From an uncultured Oscillibacter sp. (lineage in GTDB: Bacteria > Bacillota > Clostridia > Oscillospirales > Oscillospiraceae), in the NCBI GenBank assembly GCA_910584995.1, contig CAJUDW010000001.1, positions 179,168 to 243,167 on the forward strand: 64,000 nucleotides of DNA, written 5' to 3'. Positions 7,264-16,469 of this stretch are shown here, in pieces. Under the pieces are notes generated by a model that saw only the letters and a list, made by a program, of their open reading frames with translations, did no database searches and was not told where the DNA came from. A program made the position numbers and the translations under genes. The stretch's first letter is position 1; every line of letters begins with the position of its first letter.

Positions 7264-9342
7264 ATGAGAGAACACGAGCGGCGGCAAAAGATTCTGATTG
7301 TAGACGATTCAGAAATCAACCGCTCCATTCTGGCGGATATGCTGGGCGACGAATATGAAATTATAGAGGCGGAAAACGGTGTGCAGGCCGTGGCGCTTCT
7401 CCAGAAGCAGGGCGTGGAAATTTCCCTGGTGCTGCTGGATATCGTGATGCCGGAAATGGACGGCTTCGGCGTACTGGCCATGATGAACCAAACCCGTCTG
7501 ATTGAGGATGTCCCTGTGATCATGATCTCCGCCGAAGGCGGCTCCTCCCATATTGAGCGGGCCTATGAACTGGGCGTCATCGACTTCATCACCCGGCCCT
7601 TTGACGCCCTGATTGTCCATAGGCGCGTTGTCAACACCATCCTCCTCTATGCCAAGCAAAAGAAGCTGGTTGACATGGTGGCCGACCAGATTTATGAGAA
7701 GGAACAGCGCAGCGGGCTGATGATCGACATCCTCAGCCACATTGTGGAGTTCCGTAACGGCGAAAGCGGCCTTCACGTGGTTCACGTCCGCACCCTGACG
7801 GAAATCCTTCTGCGGCGGCTGATCCAGCGGACAGACCGTTACCATATCACCCCTGCGGACATTACCATCATCGGCACCGCTTCGGCCCTGCACGATATCG
7901 GCAAGATCTCCATTGACGAGAAGATCCTCAACAAGCCCGGCCGACTGACGCCGGAAGAGTTCGATATCATGAAAACCCACTCCCTGATCGGCGCGGAGAT
8001 GCTGGAGAACCTGCCGGTCCATCAGGGGGAGACCCTGGTTAAATTCGCCTACGAGATCTGCCGCTGGCACCACGAGCGGTATGACGGCCGGGGCTATCCC
8101 GACGGGCTGAAGGGCGATGAGATTCCTGTCTCCGCCCAGATCGTGGCCATGGCGGACGTGTACGACGCTCTCACCAGCAAGCGGGTATACAAGCCGCCCT
8201 TCACCCACGAAACAGCTGTCCAGATGATTTTAGACGGCCAGTGCGGCGCGTTTAACCCCCTTCTGCTGGAGTGCCTGACGGATGTGGAGGGCACGCTGCA
8301 AAAGGAACTGCGGGACGACGCCCTGGGCCAGGGGAACTCCCGGGAGATGCGCAGCGTCGTTCAGGAGATCAGCCGCCACGAGGAACTGACCGCTTCGGAG
8401 CGGACCCTGCAGCTGCTGGATTACGAACGGATGAAATACAACTTCTTCGCCTCCATGACGGAGGAAATCCAGTTCGAGTATACCCTTCAGCCGCCCATGG
8501 TCACCCTGTCCCCGCTGGGAGCGGAAAAGCTGGGCCTGGGGGAACTGATCATGGAGCCCCTGGAGGACGGCGAGGTTTCCCAGGTGATATCCCAGACGGA
8601 TCTGCGCACCATTTCCGATATGGTGCGCACCTCCTCCCCGGATCAGCCGGTTGTGAAATATGACTGCAAGCTTCACCTCAGCGGCGGCTCCCGGTGGTTC
8701 CGGATCATCTCCCGGGCCATGTGGTCCGCCGACGAGCCGCCCCGCTATACCGGGGCCATCGGAAAGGTAATGGATATCCACGAGTCCAGGACCAAGCTGG
8801 ACGAACTGGAGCAGATGGCCTCCCACGATACCCTGACGGGCCTTTTGAACCACGCCTATGCAAAAAAACGTATTCTGGAACGTCTGGAGGGCCGTCCCGG
8901 CAGCCACTTTGCCCTGGCGATCTTCGATCTGGATCGCTTCAAGGATGCCAACGACACTTACGGCCACCGTTTCGGCGATCAGGTTTTGATCTACGTGGCG
9001 GAGCGGCTGCGGCAGAGCATCCGCAGCGGCGACATCGCCGCCCGGGTAGGCGGGGACGAATTCCTGATCTTCCTGGAATACGGGGAAGACGAGGAACTTC
9101 ATCCGGTCATCGAGCGGATCTTCACCTCCCTCTGCGGCTCTTATGAACAGTTCGACATCTCTGTCAGCCTGGGCGTTGTGCGCACCATCACCGTAGGCAC
9201 GAATTACGATACCCTCTTCCAGGCGGCAGATCAGGCGCTGTATTCTGTAAAACGGAGCGGACGAAGCCAATTCCGTTTCTATAACGAAAGCATGAGGGAA
9301 ATGCTTTCTGTGATTTCACCCATTGACAGCGAAACCGAATAA
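7264..9342 (+). CDS. Response regulator with HD-GYP and GGDEF output domains
   Basis: This 692-residue protein can in principle both break and make cyclic di-GMP. Residues 8-125 are a receiver domain (acidic pair D14/D15, phospho-acceptor D59) in which the usual Lys is Arg (TRPFD, R111). Residues 150-335 form an HD-GYP phosphodiesterase with HD at 209-210, HHE at 268-270 and GYP at 276-278. A PAS-like linker follows (about 390-505, ending in RYTGAIGKVMDIHE). Residues 515-680 are a GGDEF diguanylate cyclase with an intact GGDEF (595-599) and an inhibitory I-site RSGD (586-589) five residues before it. It is followed by an HPt protein and a hybrid kinase, which probably control it. Which activity wins cannot be read from sequence. 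Confidence 0.95.
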   Translation: MREHERRQKILIVDDSEINRSILADMLGDEYEIIEAENGVQAVALLQKQGVEISLVLLDIVMPEMDGFGVLAMMNQTRLIEDVPVIMISAEGGSSHIERAYELGVIDFITRPFDALIVHRRVVNTILLYAKQKKLVDMVADQIYEKEQRSGLMIDILSHIVEFRNGESGLHVVHVRTLTEILLRRLIQRTDRYHITPADITIIGTASALHDIGKISIDEKILNKPGRLTPEEFDIMKTHSLIGAEMLENLPVHQGETLVKFAYEICRWHHERYDGRGYPDGLKGDEIPVSAQIVAMADVYDALTSKRVYKPPFTHETAVQMILDGQCGAFNPLLLECLTDVEGTLQKELRDDALGQGNSREMRSVVQEISRHEELTASERTLQLLDYERMKYNFFASMTEEIQFEYTLQPPMVTLSPLGAEKLGLGELIMEPLEDGEVSQVISQTDLRTISDMVRTSSPDQPVVKYDCKLHLSGGSRWFRIISRAMWSADEPPRYTGAIGKVMDIHESRTKLDELEQMASHDTLTGLLNHAYAKKRILERLEGRPGSHFALAIFDLDRFKDANDTYGHRFGDQVLIYVAERLRQSIRSGDIAARVGGDEFLIFLEYGEDEELHPVIERIFTSLCGSYEQFDISVSLGVVRTITVGTNYDTLFQAADQALYSVKRSGRSQFRFYNESMREMLSVISPIDSETE

Positions 9343-9374
9343 AATCAGACAGCCATGGAAGGAGAAGATGAAAG

Positions 9375-9737
9375 ATGACATTACAGGAATGCTACGCCGC
9401 CATGGAGGGCGATTACCAGGACGCGTTGGGACGGCTGCGGAGCGACCGTCTGGTTCAGAAATTCGTGCTGAAATTTTTGGCGGACGGCAGCTATGATCTG
9501 CTGACCCAGTCCATGGAGGAGGAAAATTACGCGGAGGCCTTCCGGGCGGCCCACACCATCAAGGGTGTCTGCCAGAACCTGGGCCTGACGAAGCTGCTGA
9601 ACTCCAGCAGCGAGTTGGCCGAGGCGCTGCGGAACGGATTTACTCCCGAAGCCATCCCGCTGACGGAGCGGGTAAAGGCGGATTACCGACAGACCATGGC
9701 GGCAATCCAGGCCTTCCAAAAGGAGATCGAGGGATGA
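9375..9737 (+). CDS. Histidine phosphotransfer (HPt) protein
   Basis: The 120-residue product is a single HPt domain. The motif AAHTIKGVCQNLGL places the phospho-accepting His at residue 60, followed by the Lys-Gly that forms the pocket. Such proteins carry phosphate between a hybrid kinase and a final receiver. It lies 32 bp after the REC-HD-GYP-GGDEF gene and overlaps the kinase gene by four bases (ATGA), so the three genes are one operon. The likely partner pair is therefore kinase to HPt to receiver of the upstream protein. Confidence 0.93.
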   Translation: MTLQECYAAMEGDYQDALGRLRSDRLVQKFVLKFLADGSYDLLTQSMEEENYAEAFRAAHTIKGVCQNLGLTKLLNSSSELAEALRNGFTPEAIPLTERVKADYRQTMAAIQAFQKEIEG

Positions 9738-12364
9738 ACAAATACAGTCCCAATCGCTTTATTACGGTCAGTTTCATCCTGCTGTCCATCCTGACGCTGG
9801 GAATCTTTGTTTTCGCGGCCAGGTTCATGGACTGGCGCAGCACGGAGACCATCAACGATGTGGGCCAAATCTACATGGAAAGCATGAGCCGGCAGGTATC
9901 CCTTCACTTCCAGACCACCATTGATCTCCGCCTGAACCAGGTGGAGACAATGGTGGAAAGCGCTTCTCCGTCTCGGGAAATTCGGAATCCCACCATTACG
10001 CACAACAGGATGAAGGAAATCCTGACGGACAGCGCCAAGGTCCGGGAGTTCACCTGTCTGGCCCTGTTGCGGCAGGACGGCACTTTTGAGATGATCTATG
10101 GTGACGACGCCTATATTACAGATCCGGCGCCGTATCTGGAATCCCTTCGGAACGGGGAGAAAAAGGTAGCCGTGGGGACCAACGTTACCGGGGAGGATCT
10201 GGTCCTTCTGGGTGTGCCCGCCCCTTATCTTCTGGAAAACGGGGAAGAGGCCCTGGCCCTTGTGGCAGGCCTTCCGGTCAGCTACATCGTGAAGACCCTC
10301 TCTTTGGATGAAGACGACACCATGGTGTACTCCTTCATCATACGCCAGGACGGCACCTTTGTTGTCCGCAGCGCAGACGCAACCCGTTCCAGCTACTTTG
10401 ACCGGGTCCGGGAACTCTACGAAGACGTGGGCGGCCTGACCCCGGAACAATTTATTGCGGAGTTGGAGAACTCCATGAAAGAAGGCCGCCCCTACTCCAG
10501 CGAATTCCAAATCTACGGGGAAAAGCGGCACCTTTACTGTGAAACGCTGGCCTATTCCGAATGGCACCTGATCACCTGCATGCCCTACAACTCCCTGAAC
10601 AGCAGCATCGACAAACTCAGCGGGCAGCTTTTGGGCATGGCTGTCTCCTGCTTCATGATCATCTTCGTGGGATTGGCGCTGATCTTTATCCACTATTATA
10701 AGATGAACCGTGAGCAGATGACATCCTTGGACAATGCCCGCCGGGAGGCGGAACACGCCCAGAAGAAGGCCGAACAGGCACAGCAGGTTGCGGAGCAGGC
10801 CCAGAAAGATGCGGAACATGCCAACCGGGCCAAGAGCGAGTTCCTGTCCAACATGAGCCACGACATCCGGACGCCCATGAACGCTATTGTAGGCATGACG
10901 GCCATTGCCACCACCAATATTTCCAATACCCAGCAGGTACAGCACTGCCTCAAGAAAATTGCCCTTTCCAGCAAGCATTTGCTTGGGCTCATCAACGACG
11001 TGCTGGATATGTCCAAGATCGAAAGCGGAAAGATGACCCTGAACGTGGATCAGGTTTCCCTTCAGGAAGTCGTGGACAGCCTTGTCAGCATCGTCCAGCC
11101 CCAGGTACAGGCAAAACACCAGAAATTCAACGTATTCGTCCACGACATCACGGTGGAAAACGTCTGCTGCGACGGTGTGCGCCTGAACCAGGTCCTGCTG
11201 AACTTCCTTTCCAACGCAGTCAAGTTCACGCCGGAAGAAGGCACTATCCAACTCTCCCTTTACGAAGAGCCGTCCCCCAAGGGAGAGGCGTACATCCGCA
11301 CCCATATGATTGTGCGGGATTCCGGCATCGGCATGACGCCGGAATTTAAGGAGAAGATCTTCGAGGCCTTTGTCCGGGAGGACAATGCCCGGGTGCAGAA
11401 AACCGAGGGCACCGGCCTGGGCATGGCCATCACCAAGCACATCGTAGACGCTATGGGCGGCACCATTGAAATCGACAGCGAACCGGGCAAGGGCACCCAG
11501 TTCCACGTGACGCTGGATCTGGTACAAGCCACTGTGCAGGAAGAGGACATGATCCTGCCGGACTGGAACATGCTGGTGGTAGACGACGACAAGGAATTGT
11601 GCGAAAGCGCCGTAGCCTCCCTGCGCTCTATCGGCCTCCACGCAGAGTGGACCCTCACCGGCGAACTGGCTGTGGAAATGGCGGAGGAGCACCACCGCCG
11701 GGGGGACGATTACCACATCATCCTTCTGGACTGGAAGCTTCCCGGTATGGACGGCATCGATACCGCCCGGGAGATCCGCAACAGGCTGGGCGACAACATC
11801 CCTATCCTGCTGATCTCCGCCTACGATTGGAGCGAGATTGAAACGGACGCCAAAGAGGCCGGCATCAGCGGATTCATCTCCAAGCCTCTGTTCAAATCTA
11901 CCCTTTTCTATGGCCTCAAGCCTTTTACCGGCGAGAAATCCGAGGAGCACGTGGAGGAAAGCGGCGCCACGGACTTCACCGGCCGCAAAATCCTTCTGGC
12001 GGAAGACAACGAGTTGAACTGGGAGATTGCGGAGGAACTGCTCAGCGATCTGGGCCTGGAATTGGACTGGGCGGAAAACGGCGAAATCTGCGTGAAGAAA
12101 TTCCAGGCCTCCCAGCCGGGCTTCTACGACGCCATCCTGATGGACCTGCGGATGCCCATCATGTCCGGCTATGAAGCCGCCCAGGTCATCCGGGGGCTGG
12201 ACCGTTCCGACGCCAACATCCCCATCATCGCCATGACGGCAGACGCCTTTTCCGAGGATATCAAGCGGTGCCTGGATTACGGCATGAACGCCCACATCGC
12301 AAAGCCTATTGATATGCGGGAAGTCACCAGAACCCTGGAAAAGTATCTGCGCCCATCCAAATAA
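9734..12364 (+). CDS. Hybrid sensor histidine kinase with two receiver domains
   Basis: An 876-residue membrane kinase. A first helix (about 9-30) and a second (about 299-321) bracket an extracytoplasmic sensor of about 260 residues that looks like a dCACHE fold. A repeated Ala/Glu/Gln coiled coil (334-366) leads to the H-box SNMSHDIRTP (His376), N-box Asn494, and G-boxes DSGIGM (529-534) and GTGLGM (559-564). Two receivers follow, with Asp666 (LLDWKLPGMDG) and Asp804 (LMDLRMPIMSGY). The presence of receivers plus an adjacent HPt argues for a multi-step phosphorelay. The ligand is unknown; CACHE sensors often bind small metabolites. The start overlaps the HPt gene. Confidence 0.95.
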   Translation: MNKYSPNRFITVSFILLSILTLGIFVFAARFMDWRSTETINDVGQIYMESMSRQVSLHFQTTIDLRLNQVETMVESASPSREIRNPTITHNRMKEILTDSAKVREFTCLALLRQDGTFEMIYGDDAYITDPAPYLESLRNGEKKVAVGTNVTGEDLVLLGVPAPYLLENGEEALALVAGLPVSYIVKTLSLDEDDTMVYSFIIRQDGTFVVRSADATRSSYFDRVRELYEDVGGLTPEQFIAELENSMKEGRPYSSEFQIYGEKRHLYCETLAYSEWHLITCMPYNSLNSSIDKLSGQLLGMAVSCFMIIFVGLALIFIHYYKMNREQMTSLDNARREAEHAQKKAEQAQQVAEQAQKDAEHANRAKSEFLSNMSHDIRTPMNAIVGMTAIATTNISNTQQVQHCLKKIALSSKHLLGLINDVLDMSKIESGKMTLNVDQVSLQEVVDSLVSIVQPQVQAKHQKFNVFVHDITVENVCCDGVRLNQVLLNFLSNAVKFTPEEGTIQLSLYEEPSPKGEAYIRTHMIVRDSGIGMTPEFKEKIFEAFVREDNARVQKTEGTGLGMAITKHIVDAMGGTIEIDSEPGKGTQFHVTLDLVQATVQEEDMILPDWNMLVVDDDKELCESAVASLRSIGLHAEWTLTGELAVEMAEEHHRRGDDYHIILLDWKLPGMDGIDTAREIRNRLGDNIPILLISAYDWSEIETDAKEAGISGFISKPLFKSTLFYGLKPFTGEKSEEHVEESGATDFTGRKILLAEDNELNWEIAEELLSDLGLELDWAENGEICVKKFQASQPGFYDAILMDLRMPIMSGYEAAQVIRGLDRSDANIPIIAMTADAFSEDIKRCLDYGMNAHIAKPIDMREVTRTLEKYLRPSK

Positions 12365-12371
12365 CCAGCCG

Positions 12372-12405
12372 AACCGCCCGGAGACATTATTGTCTCCGGG
12401 CGGTT
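12372..12405 (+). terminator. Terminator of the phosphorelay operon
   Basis: A perfect 15-bp stem (12372-12386 with 12391-12405) with a TTAT loop lies eight bases after the kinase stop codon. The U-run is short (TTTCC), but the stem is very strong. Confidence 0.8.
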
Positions 12406-12429
12406 TCCCATGGAATAATTTCCGCGCTC

Positions 12430-12470
12430 CCGCTGTCAAAAGCCGGCAAGGGTTTTTGACAGCGGTTTTT
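12430..12470 (+). terminator. Second intrinsic terminator, convergent end
   Basis: CCGCTGTCAAAA (12430-12441) pairs with TTTTGACAGCGG (12454-12465) and is followed by TTTTT on the plus strand. It lies directly between the kinase operon and the convergent antiporter gene and backs up the first terminator. Confidence 0.8.
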
Positions 12471-12471
12471 C

Positions 12472-13860
12472 CTATCCCAAAACCGCGCCGGCGGTCAAAA
12501 ATACCAGCGTCAGCAGAAGGAAATATAAAATCAGTTTCCACACATATTTGATCCACTTGTCGTAGGGCACATGCCCCAGGGCCAGGGCGCCCATGACCAC
12601 CGCCGCCGTGGGGGTAATCATGTTCACCAGGCCGGAGGCGGACTGGAACGCCGTCACTACCAGCGCCCCGCCTACCCCGGCAAACTGGCCCAAAGGCGCC
12701 AGGATAGGCACCGATAATGTGGCAAGGCCCGAGGAGGAGGGGATCAGTACCGACAAAGGCAGGTAAATCAGGAATACCAGCAGCGTGAAAGTCACAGCCC
12801 CTGCCCCGGCCAATGCATTCTCCCCCCAGTGGAGGATGGTGCCGGTAATATTGCCGTCGTTCATCAGCACGGTAATGCCCCGGCTGACGCCAATGATAAA
12901 GCCCACGCCCAGCAGGTCCGCGCACCCGGCCACAAAGGTCTCGGCTACCTCGTCCTCCCGCTGGCCGTCAATAAAACCGATGATCACGCCGCCCACCAGG
13001 AAGAGAGCGGAGAGTTCCGGAAACCACCAGCCCAGGGTAGGCAGCGGAAGGCCCATCTCGTCAAAGGGAATTACGCCGTAGATCATAACAAGGAACACCA
13101 GGGCGAACAGGGTCATAATTACCTTCCGCTTTGGCGTGAAGGGCACCTGATCCTCCATGCTCACCTGGATTTTTCCCGCGCCAACGCCCACCACGGACTT
13201 AGAGGGGTTCTTCTTGACCCGCGCAGCATAGGCCATGACAAACCAGATGGCTGCGCTCTCAAAAACAATCCACTGGAGCACCCGCAGGAGAATCCCGTCC
13301 CCCAGGGAAACCCCGGCGAAACCCGCCGCAATGCCTGTTGCAAAGGGGTTTACCGTGGAACTGAGTACCCCGGTCCCGGCCCCCAGCAAAATCACGGAGA
13401 TACCCACCACTGCGTCATAGCCCGCCGCCAGAAACACAGGGATCAGCAGTGGATAGAAGGCCATAGTCTCCTCCCACATACCGAAGGTGCTGCCGCCCAG
13501 GCCGAAAAACAGCATGAGGATGGGGATCAGCCACTTTTCCCGTCCCCCCAGACGGCGGATCACCGTTCCCACCCCGGCGTCCACTGCTCCGGTTTTCATC
13601 ACAACGCCCAGGAAGCCGCCTACCATCAGAATAAACACGCAGACATCCACCGCGTCGTAAAACCCGGAAAAGGCGGCCTTCAGCACGGCCCCCACCCCCT
13701 GGGGATTGGCTTCAATCTCGTGGTAGGTGCCGGTAATCGGCACGTCATTCTCATACTCATAGGTCCCGGCGGGGATGATCCAGGTGGAAACAGCCACCAG
13801 AATAATCAGGATAAAGAGGATTGTATAGGCCGTGGGCATACGGAACTTGGATTCTTTCAA
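12472..13860 (-). CDS. YfcC/DcuC-type antiporter, probable arginine:ornithine exchanger (ArcD role)
   Basis: A 462-residue membrane protein with about a dozen hydrophobic helices. It opens with a helix containing VSTWIIPAGTYEY, which is typical of the YfcC / C4-dicarboxylate anaerobic carrier-like family, and carries the GGSTFGMWEETMAFYPLLIPV and SSGLATLSVPILAPLGQ segments of that family. It is 15 bp downstream of arcB in the same orientation. Members of this family in arginine deiminase clusters are thought to swap external arginine for ornithine, so the role is inferred from context. Other amino acids cannot be excluded. Confidence 0.8.
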   Translation of the reverse strand: MKESKFRMPTAYTILFILIILVAVSTWIIPAGTYEYENDVPITGTYHEIEANPQGVGAVLKAAFSGFYDAVDVCVFILMVGGFLGVVMKTGAVDAGVGTVIRRLGGREKWLIPILMLFFGLGGSTFGMWEETMAFYPLLIPVFLAAGYDAVVGISVILLGAGTGVLSSTVNPFATGIAAGFAGVSLGDGILLRVLQWIVFESAAIWFVMAYAARVKKNPSKSVVGVGAGKIQVSMEDQVPFTPKRKVIMTLFALVFLVMIYGVIPFDEMGLPLPTLGWWFPELSALFLVGGVIIGFIDGQREDEVAETFVAGCADLLGVGFIIGVSRGITVLMNDGNITGTILHWGENALAGAGAVTFTLLVFLIYLPLSVLIPSSSGLATLSVPILAPLGQFAGVGGALVVTAFQSASGLVNMITPTAAVVMGALALGHVPYDKWIKYVWKLILYFLLLTLVFLTAGAVLG

Positions 13861-13875
13861 AGGGACGCCCCCTTT

Positions 13876-14874
13876 TTATTTTCCAATGGTGGCCACCAGC
13901 ACGGCCTTGATCGAGTGCATCCGGTTCTCCGCCTCGTCGAACACCACGCTGTGGCGGCCCCGGAACACCTCGTCCGTTACCTCACGGATATCAATGCCCT
14001 TGTCCTTCCACTCCTTGGCAAGCTTTGTCTCGAAATCGTGGAAAGAGGGCAGGCAGTGCATATAGAGCACATCCGGGTTGCCAGTGGCTTTCAGTGTCTC
14101 CTCAGTCACCCGGTAGGGTTCCAGCAGCTTTGCACGCTCGGGGATCAGGTCCTCTTCACCCATGGAAGCCCAGATGTCGCCGTAGATCATGTCAGCGTCC
14201 TTGAGATCCTTCATGCTGTCGGTGATCTCAATCAGGCCGCCGTTCTTCCGGGCCTCGGCAAACACCCGCTTCACCAGTTCCTGATCCATCTGCTGGGCCA
14301 GTTCCTGGGGGCCGAGGCCCACAAAGTGCATTCCCATCTTGGCTGCACCGATCATCCAGGCATAGCACATGTTGTTCCGCACGTCGCCGGGGAAGACCAC
14401 CTTCATCTTGTTCAGGGGCTTGTGGCAGTGCTCCTCCAGGGTCATCATGTCCGCCAGGATCTGGGTGGGATGATCCCAGTCGGTAAGCCCGTTCCAGACA
14501 GGTACACCTGCGAACTTCGCCAGATCCTCCACAACCTTCTGGGCATAACCCCGGTACTCAATGCCGTCGAAAAACCGGCCCAGCACCTTGGCGGAATCCT
14601 CCAAAGACTCCTTTTTTCCCATCTGGGAACTGCCAGCGTCCAGATAGGTCACATGGGCCCCCTCCTGGGTGGCGGCCACCTCAAAGGAACAGCGGGTGCG
14701 GGTAGAGGTCTTTTCAAAGAGCAGCACAATGTGCTTGCCTTTCAGGGCAGGTTCGCAGATGCCGGCCCTGCGCTTGGATTTCAGATCATGACCCAGGTCC
14801 AGCAGAAACCGGATCTCCTCGGGGGTGAAATCCTCCAGAGTCAGAAAACTCCGGCCTTTCAAATTAACAGCCAT
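13876..14874 (-). CDS. arcB: Ornithine carbamoyltransferase (catabolic)
   Basis: The enzyme splits citrulline with phosphate to give carbamoyl phosphate and ornithine in the arginine deiminase pathway, or runs in reverse for arginine synthesis. The 332-residue product has the carbamoyl-phosphate motif STRTR (in EKTSTRTRCSFEV), the HPTQ motif (DHPTQILADMMTL) and the ornithine-binding HCLPSF motif. Its length matches the family. It lies between arcA and the antiporter gene, with a good ribosome binding site (AAAAGGAGAAATTACCATG). Neighbours point to the catabolic role. The assignment to arcB rather than argF is from context. Confidence 0.93.
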   Translation of the reverse strand: MAVNLKGRSFLTLEDFTPEEIRFLLDLGHDLKSKRRAGICEPALKGKHIVLLFEKTSTRTRCSFEVAATQEGAHVTYLDAGSSQMGKKESLEDSAKVLGRFFDGIEYRGYAQKVVEDLAKFAGVPVWNGLTDWDHPTQILADMMTLEEHCHKPLNKMKVVFPGDVRNNMCYAWMIGAAKMGMHFVGLGPQELAQQMDQELVKRVFAEARKNGGLIEITDSMKDLKDADMIYGDIWASMGEEDLIPERAKLLEPYRVTEETLKATGNPDVLYMHCLPSFHDFETKLAKEWKDKGIDIREVTDEVFRGRHSVVFDEAENRMHSIKAVLVATIGK

Positions 14875-14921
14875 GGTAATTTCTCCTTTTCGTCAGTTGT
14901 TCCCGGCCTACGCCGCCGGGG

Positions 14922-16145
14922 TCAGGGATTGTCCCGCCAGAGAGGCATGGACATACACCGGGGGCCGCCCCGTCCCCGGCTTAGTTCGGCGCTGGGGATG
15001 GTGTGGATTTTGACGCCCGCCTCTTCCAGGGAGCGGTTGGTGACATAGTTCCGGGAATAGACCACCACTTCCCCGGGGGCAATGGCCAGGGTGTTGCTGC
15101 CGTCGCTCCACTGCTCCCGGGCGGCGTCAATCTCGCTGCCCTGGCCGCAGGGGATGAGGGTCACGCTGTCCAGGTGCAGGTGCTCCTTCAAGATATCCTC
15201 CAGACGGGCGTCTTCCTGGCGGATGGTCATTTTCCGGTTTTCATCCAGTTCCATAACAAACACGGTTATGCTGGCAAGGATGTTGGGGTGGACGGTAAAT
15301 TTATCCCGATCCACCATGGTGAACACCGTGTCCAGATGCATGAAGGAACGGCTTTTAGGGATATTGAAGGCCAGGATCTTCTTAAAGGTTTTGCTGTGGG
15401 TCAGGACGGCCTCCGCCAAGGTGTCAATGGAATCCTCCCGGGTCCGCTGGGAGATACCCACCGCCAGTACCTCCGGTGCAAGGATCAAAATGTCCCCGCC
15501 CTCCAGGGAGGATGTCTCCCCCCGGTCATACCAGCGGGGGGCGTGCATATACTCTGGATTGTGCTCAAAAATAAATTTGCCAAAGAGGGTTTCCCGGTTC
15601 CGGGTGGTGGTCTGCATCTTGTGGATGGAAACGCCGGTGCCGATGGTGGCGAAGGGATCCCGGGTAAAGTAGAGGTTCGGCATGGGATCCACGGCAAAGG
15701 GGTAGTCCTCCCCGTTATGGGAGAGGAAGTCCCCCAGTTTGGCGCTGCCCTGGCGCAGCTGGTTCTTGCGGACGCCCGCCATCATGGTGGAGACCATCTC
15801 CTTGTCGGGCATTTTGCCAAGGTATTCCTCCAGACATTCCCGCATCCGCTGATCCCGGATATCGGCTTCGTCCAGGAACTGACGAATGAAATCGTTCCGG
15901 ACCTCAGTGCTGGTGAGGGAATTGACCACCAGATCAGTCAGGTAGACGACCTCCACCCCCTGCTGGCGAAGACAGTCCGCGAAGGCGTCGTGCTCCTTCT
16001 GAGCCTCCTTCAGGTAGGGGATGTCGTCAAAAAGCAATCGTTCCAGGTACTCAGGCATCAGGTTTTCCAGTTCCCCGCCGGGGCGGTGGAGCAGGACTTT
16101 TTTCAGCCGCCCCACTTCGGAGGTATTATGGAGTCCGGTTTCCAA
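14922..16145 (-). CDS. arcA: Arginine deiminase
   Basis: Hydrolyses arginine to citrulline and ammonia, the first step of ATP-yielding arginine fermentation and a route to acid resistance. I place the start at TTG (16143-16145), ten bases after AAGGAG. The product is then 407 aa and begins METGLHNTSEVGRLKKVLLHRPGGE, the normal family N-terminus; the open frame extends 43 codons upstream without family similarity. Visible motifs: MPNLYFTRDPFA, the ETSSLEGGDILIL segment, FMHLDTVFTMVD with the active-site His and Asp, and the catalytic Cys in RGRGGPRCMSMPL close to the end. First gene of the arc operon. Confidence 0.95.
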   Translation of the reverse strand: METGLHNTSEVGRLKKVLLHRPGGELENLMPEYLERLLFDDIPYLKEAQKEHDAFADCLRQQGVEVVYLTDLVVNSLTSTEVRNDFIRQFLDEADIRDQRMRECLEEYLGKMPDKEMVSTMMAGVRKNQLRQGSAKLGDFLSHNGEDYPFAVDPMPNLYFTRDPFATIGTGVSIHKMQTTTRNRETLFGKFIFEHNPEYMHAPRWYDRGETSSLEGGDILILAPEVLAVGISQRTREDSIDTLAEAVLTHSKTFKKILAFNIPKSRSFMHLDTVFTMVDRDKFTVHPNILASITVFVMELDENRKMTIRQEDARLEDILKEHLHLDSVTLIPCGQGSEIDAAREQWSDGSNTLAIAPGEVVVYSRNYVTNRSLEEAGVKIHTIPSAELSRGRGGPRCMSMPLWRDNP

Positions 16146-16469
16146 AATTCGCTCACTCCTTTTCAGGGTTAAAATAAGGCAGCCCTCCGGGCGGGCCTCT
16201 GCGGCCGCGGCTGTCCCGGGATCCGGCAGTTTTTGGGCCGCCGGTTTTTTTGTCAGCACAGTTGAAACCAGCACGTCTGCGGCTTTTCAGCTGTGTGGAC
16301 TATACGGCCCCGGAGGCCGGCATTGCCGCCGCTTGGAAAAGCGTTTCGGCCTGCGCAAATCCGCCGGCTGTATCGTTGATAGCTGCTATCCGATAGGGTC
16401 TCTGAATTTTTAGATTTCATACTTGAAACCGCGAAAAATTTCCGCCGGAGGGAACCGGGCGGAAAGCAT
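16146..16469 (-). promoter_or_regulatory. arc operon upstream region with a 13-bp perfect palindrome
   Basis: This gene-free 324-bp stretch must hold the arc promoter, but no clear TTGACA/TATAAT pair is visible. The most notable element is the palindrome GATAGCTGCTATC (16378-16390), which could be a repressor or activator site. A loose TGAAAT...AATTCA pair near 16410-16430 recalls an arginine-repressor box, but its spacing is wrong. Confidence 0.4.

Noticed and set aside
9683..12925. Minus-strand open frame of 1080 codons opposite the hybrid kinase
   Set aside because: Crosses two terminators and the end of the antiporter gene; composition is that of an antisense shadow.
16405..16435. Arginine-repressor box upstream of arcA
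   Set aside because: The TGAAAT/AATTCA pair has a longer spacing than the 18-bp ARG box.
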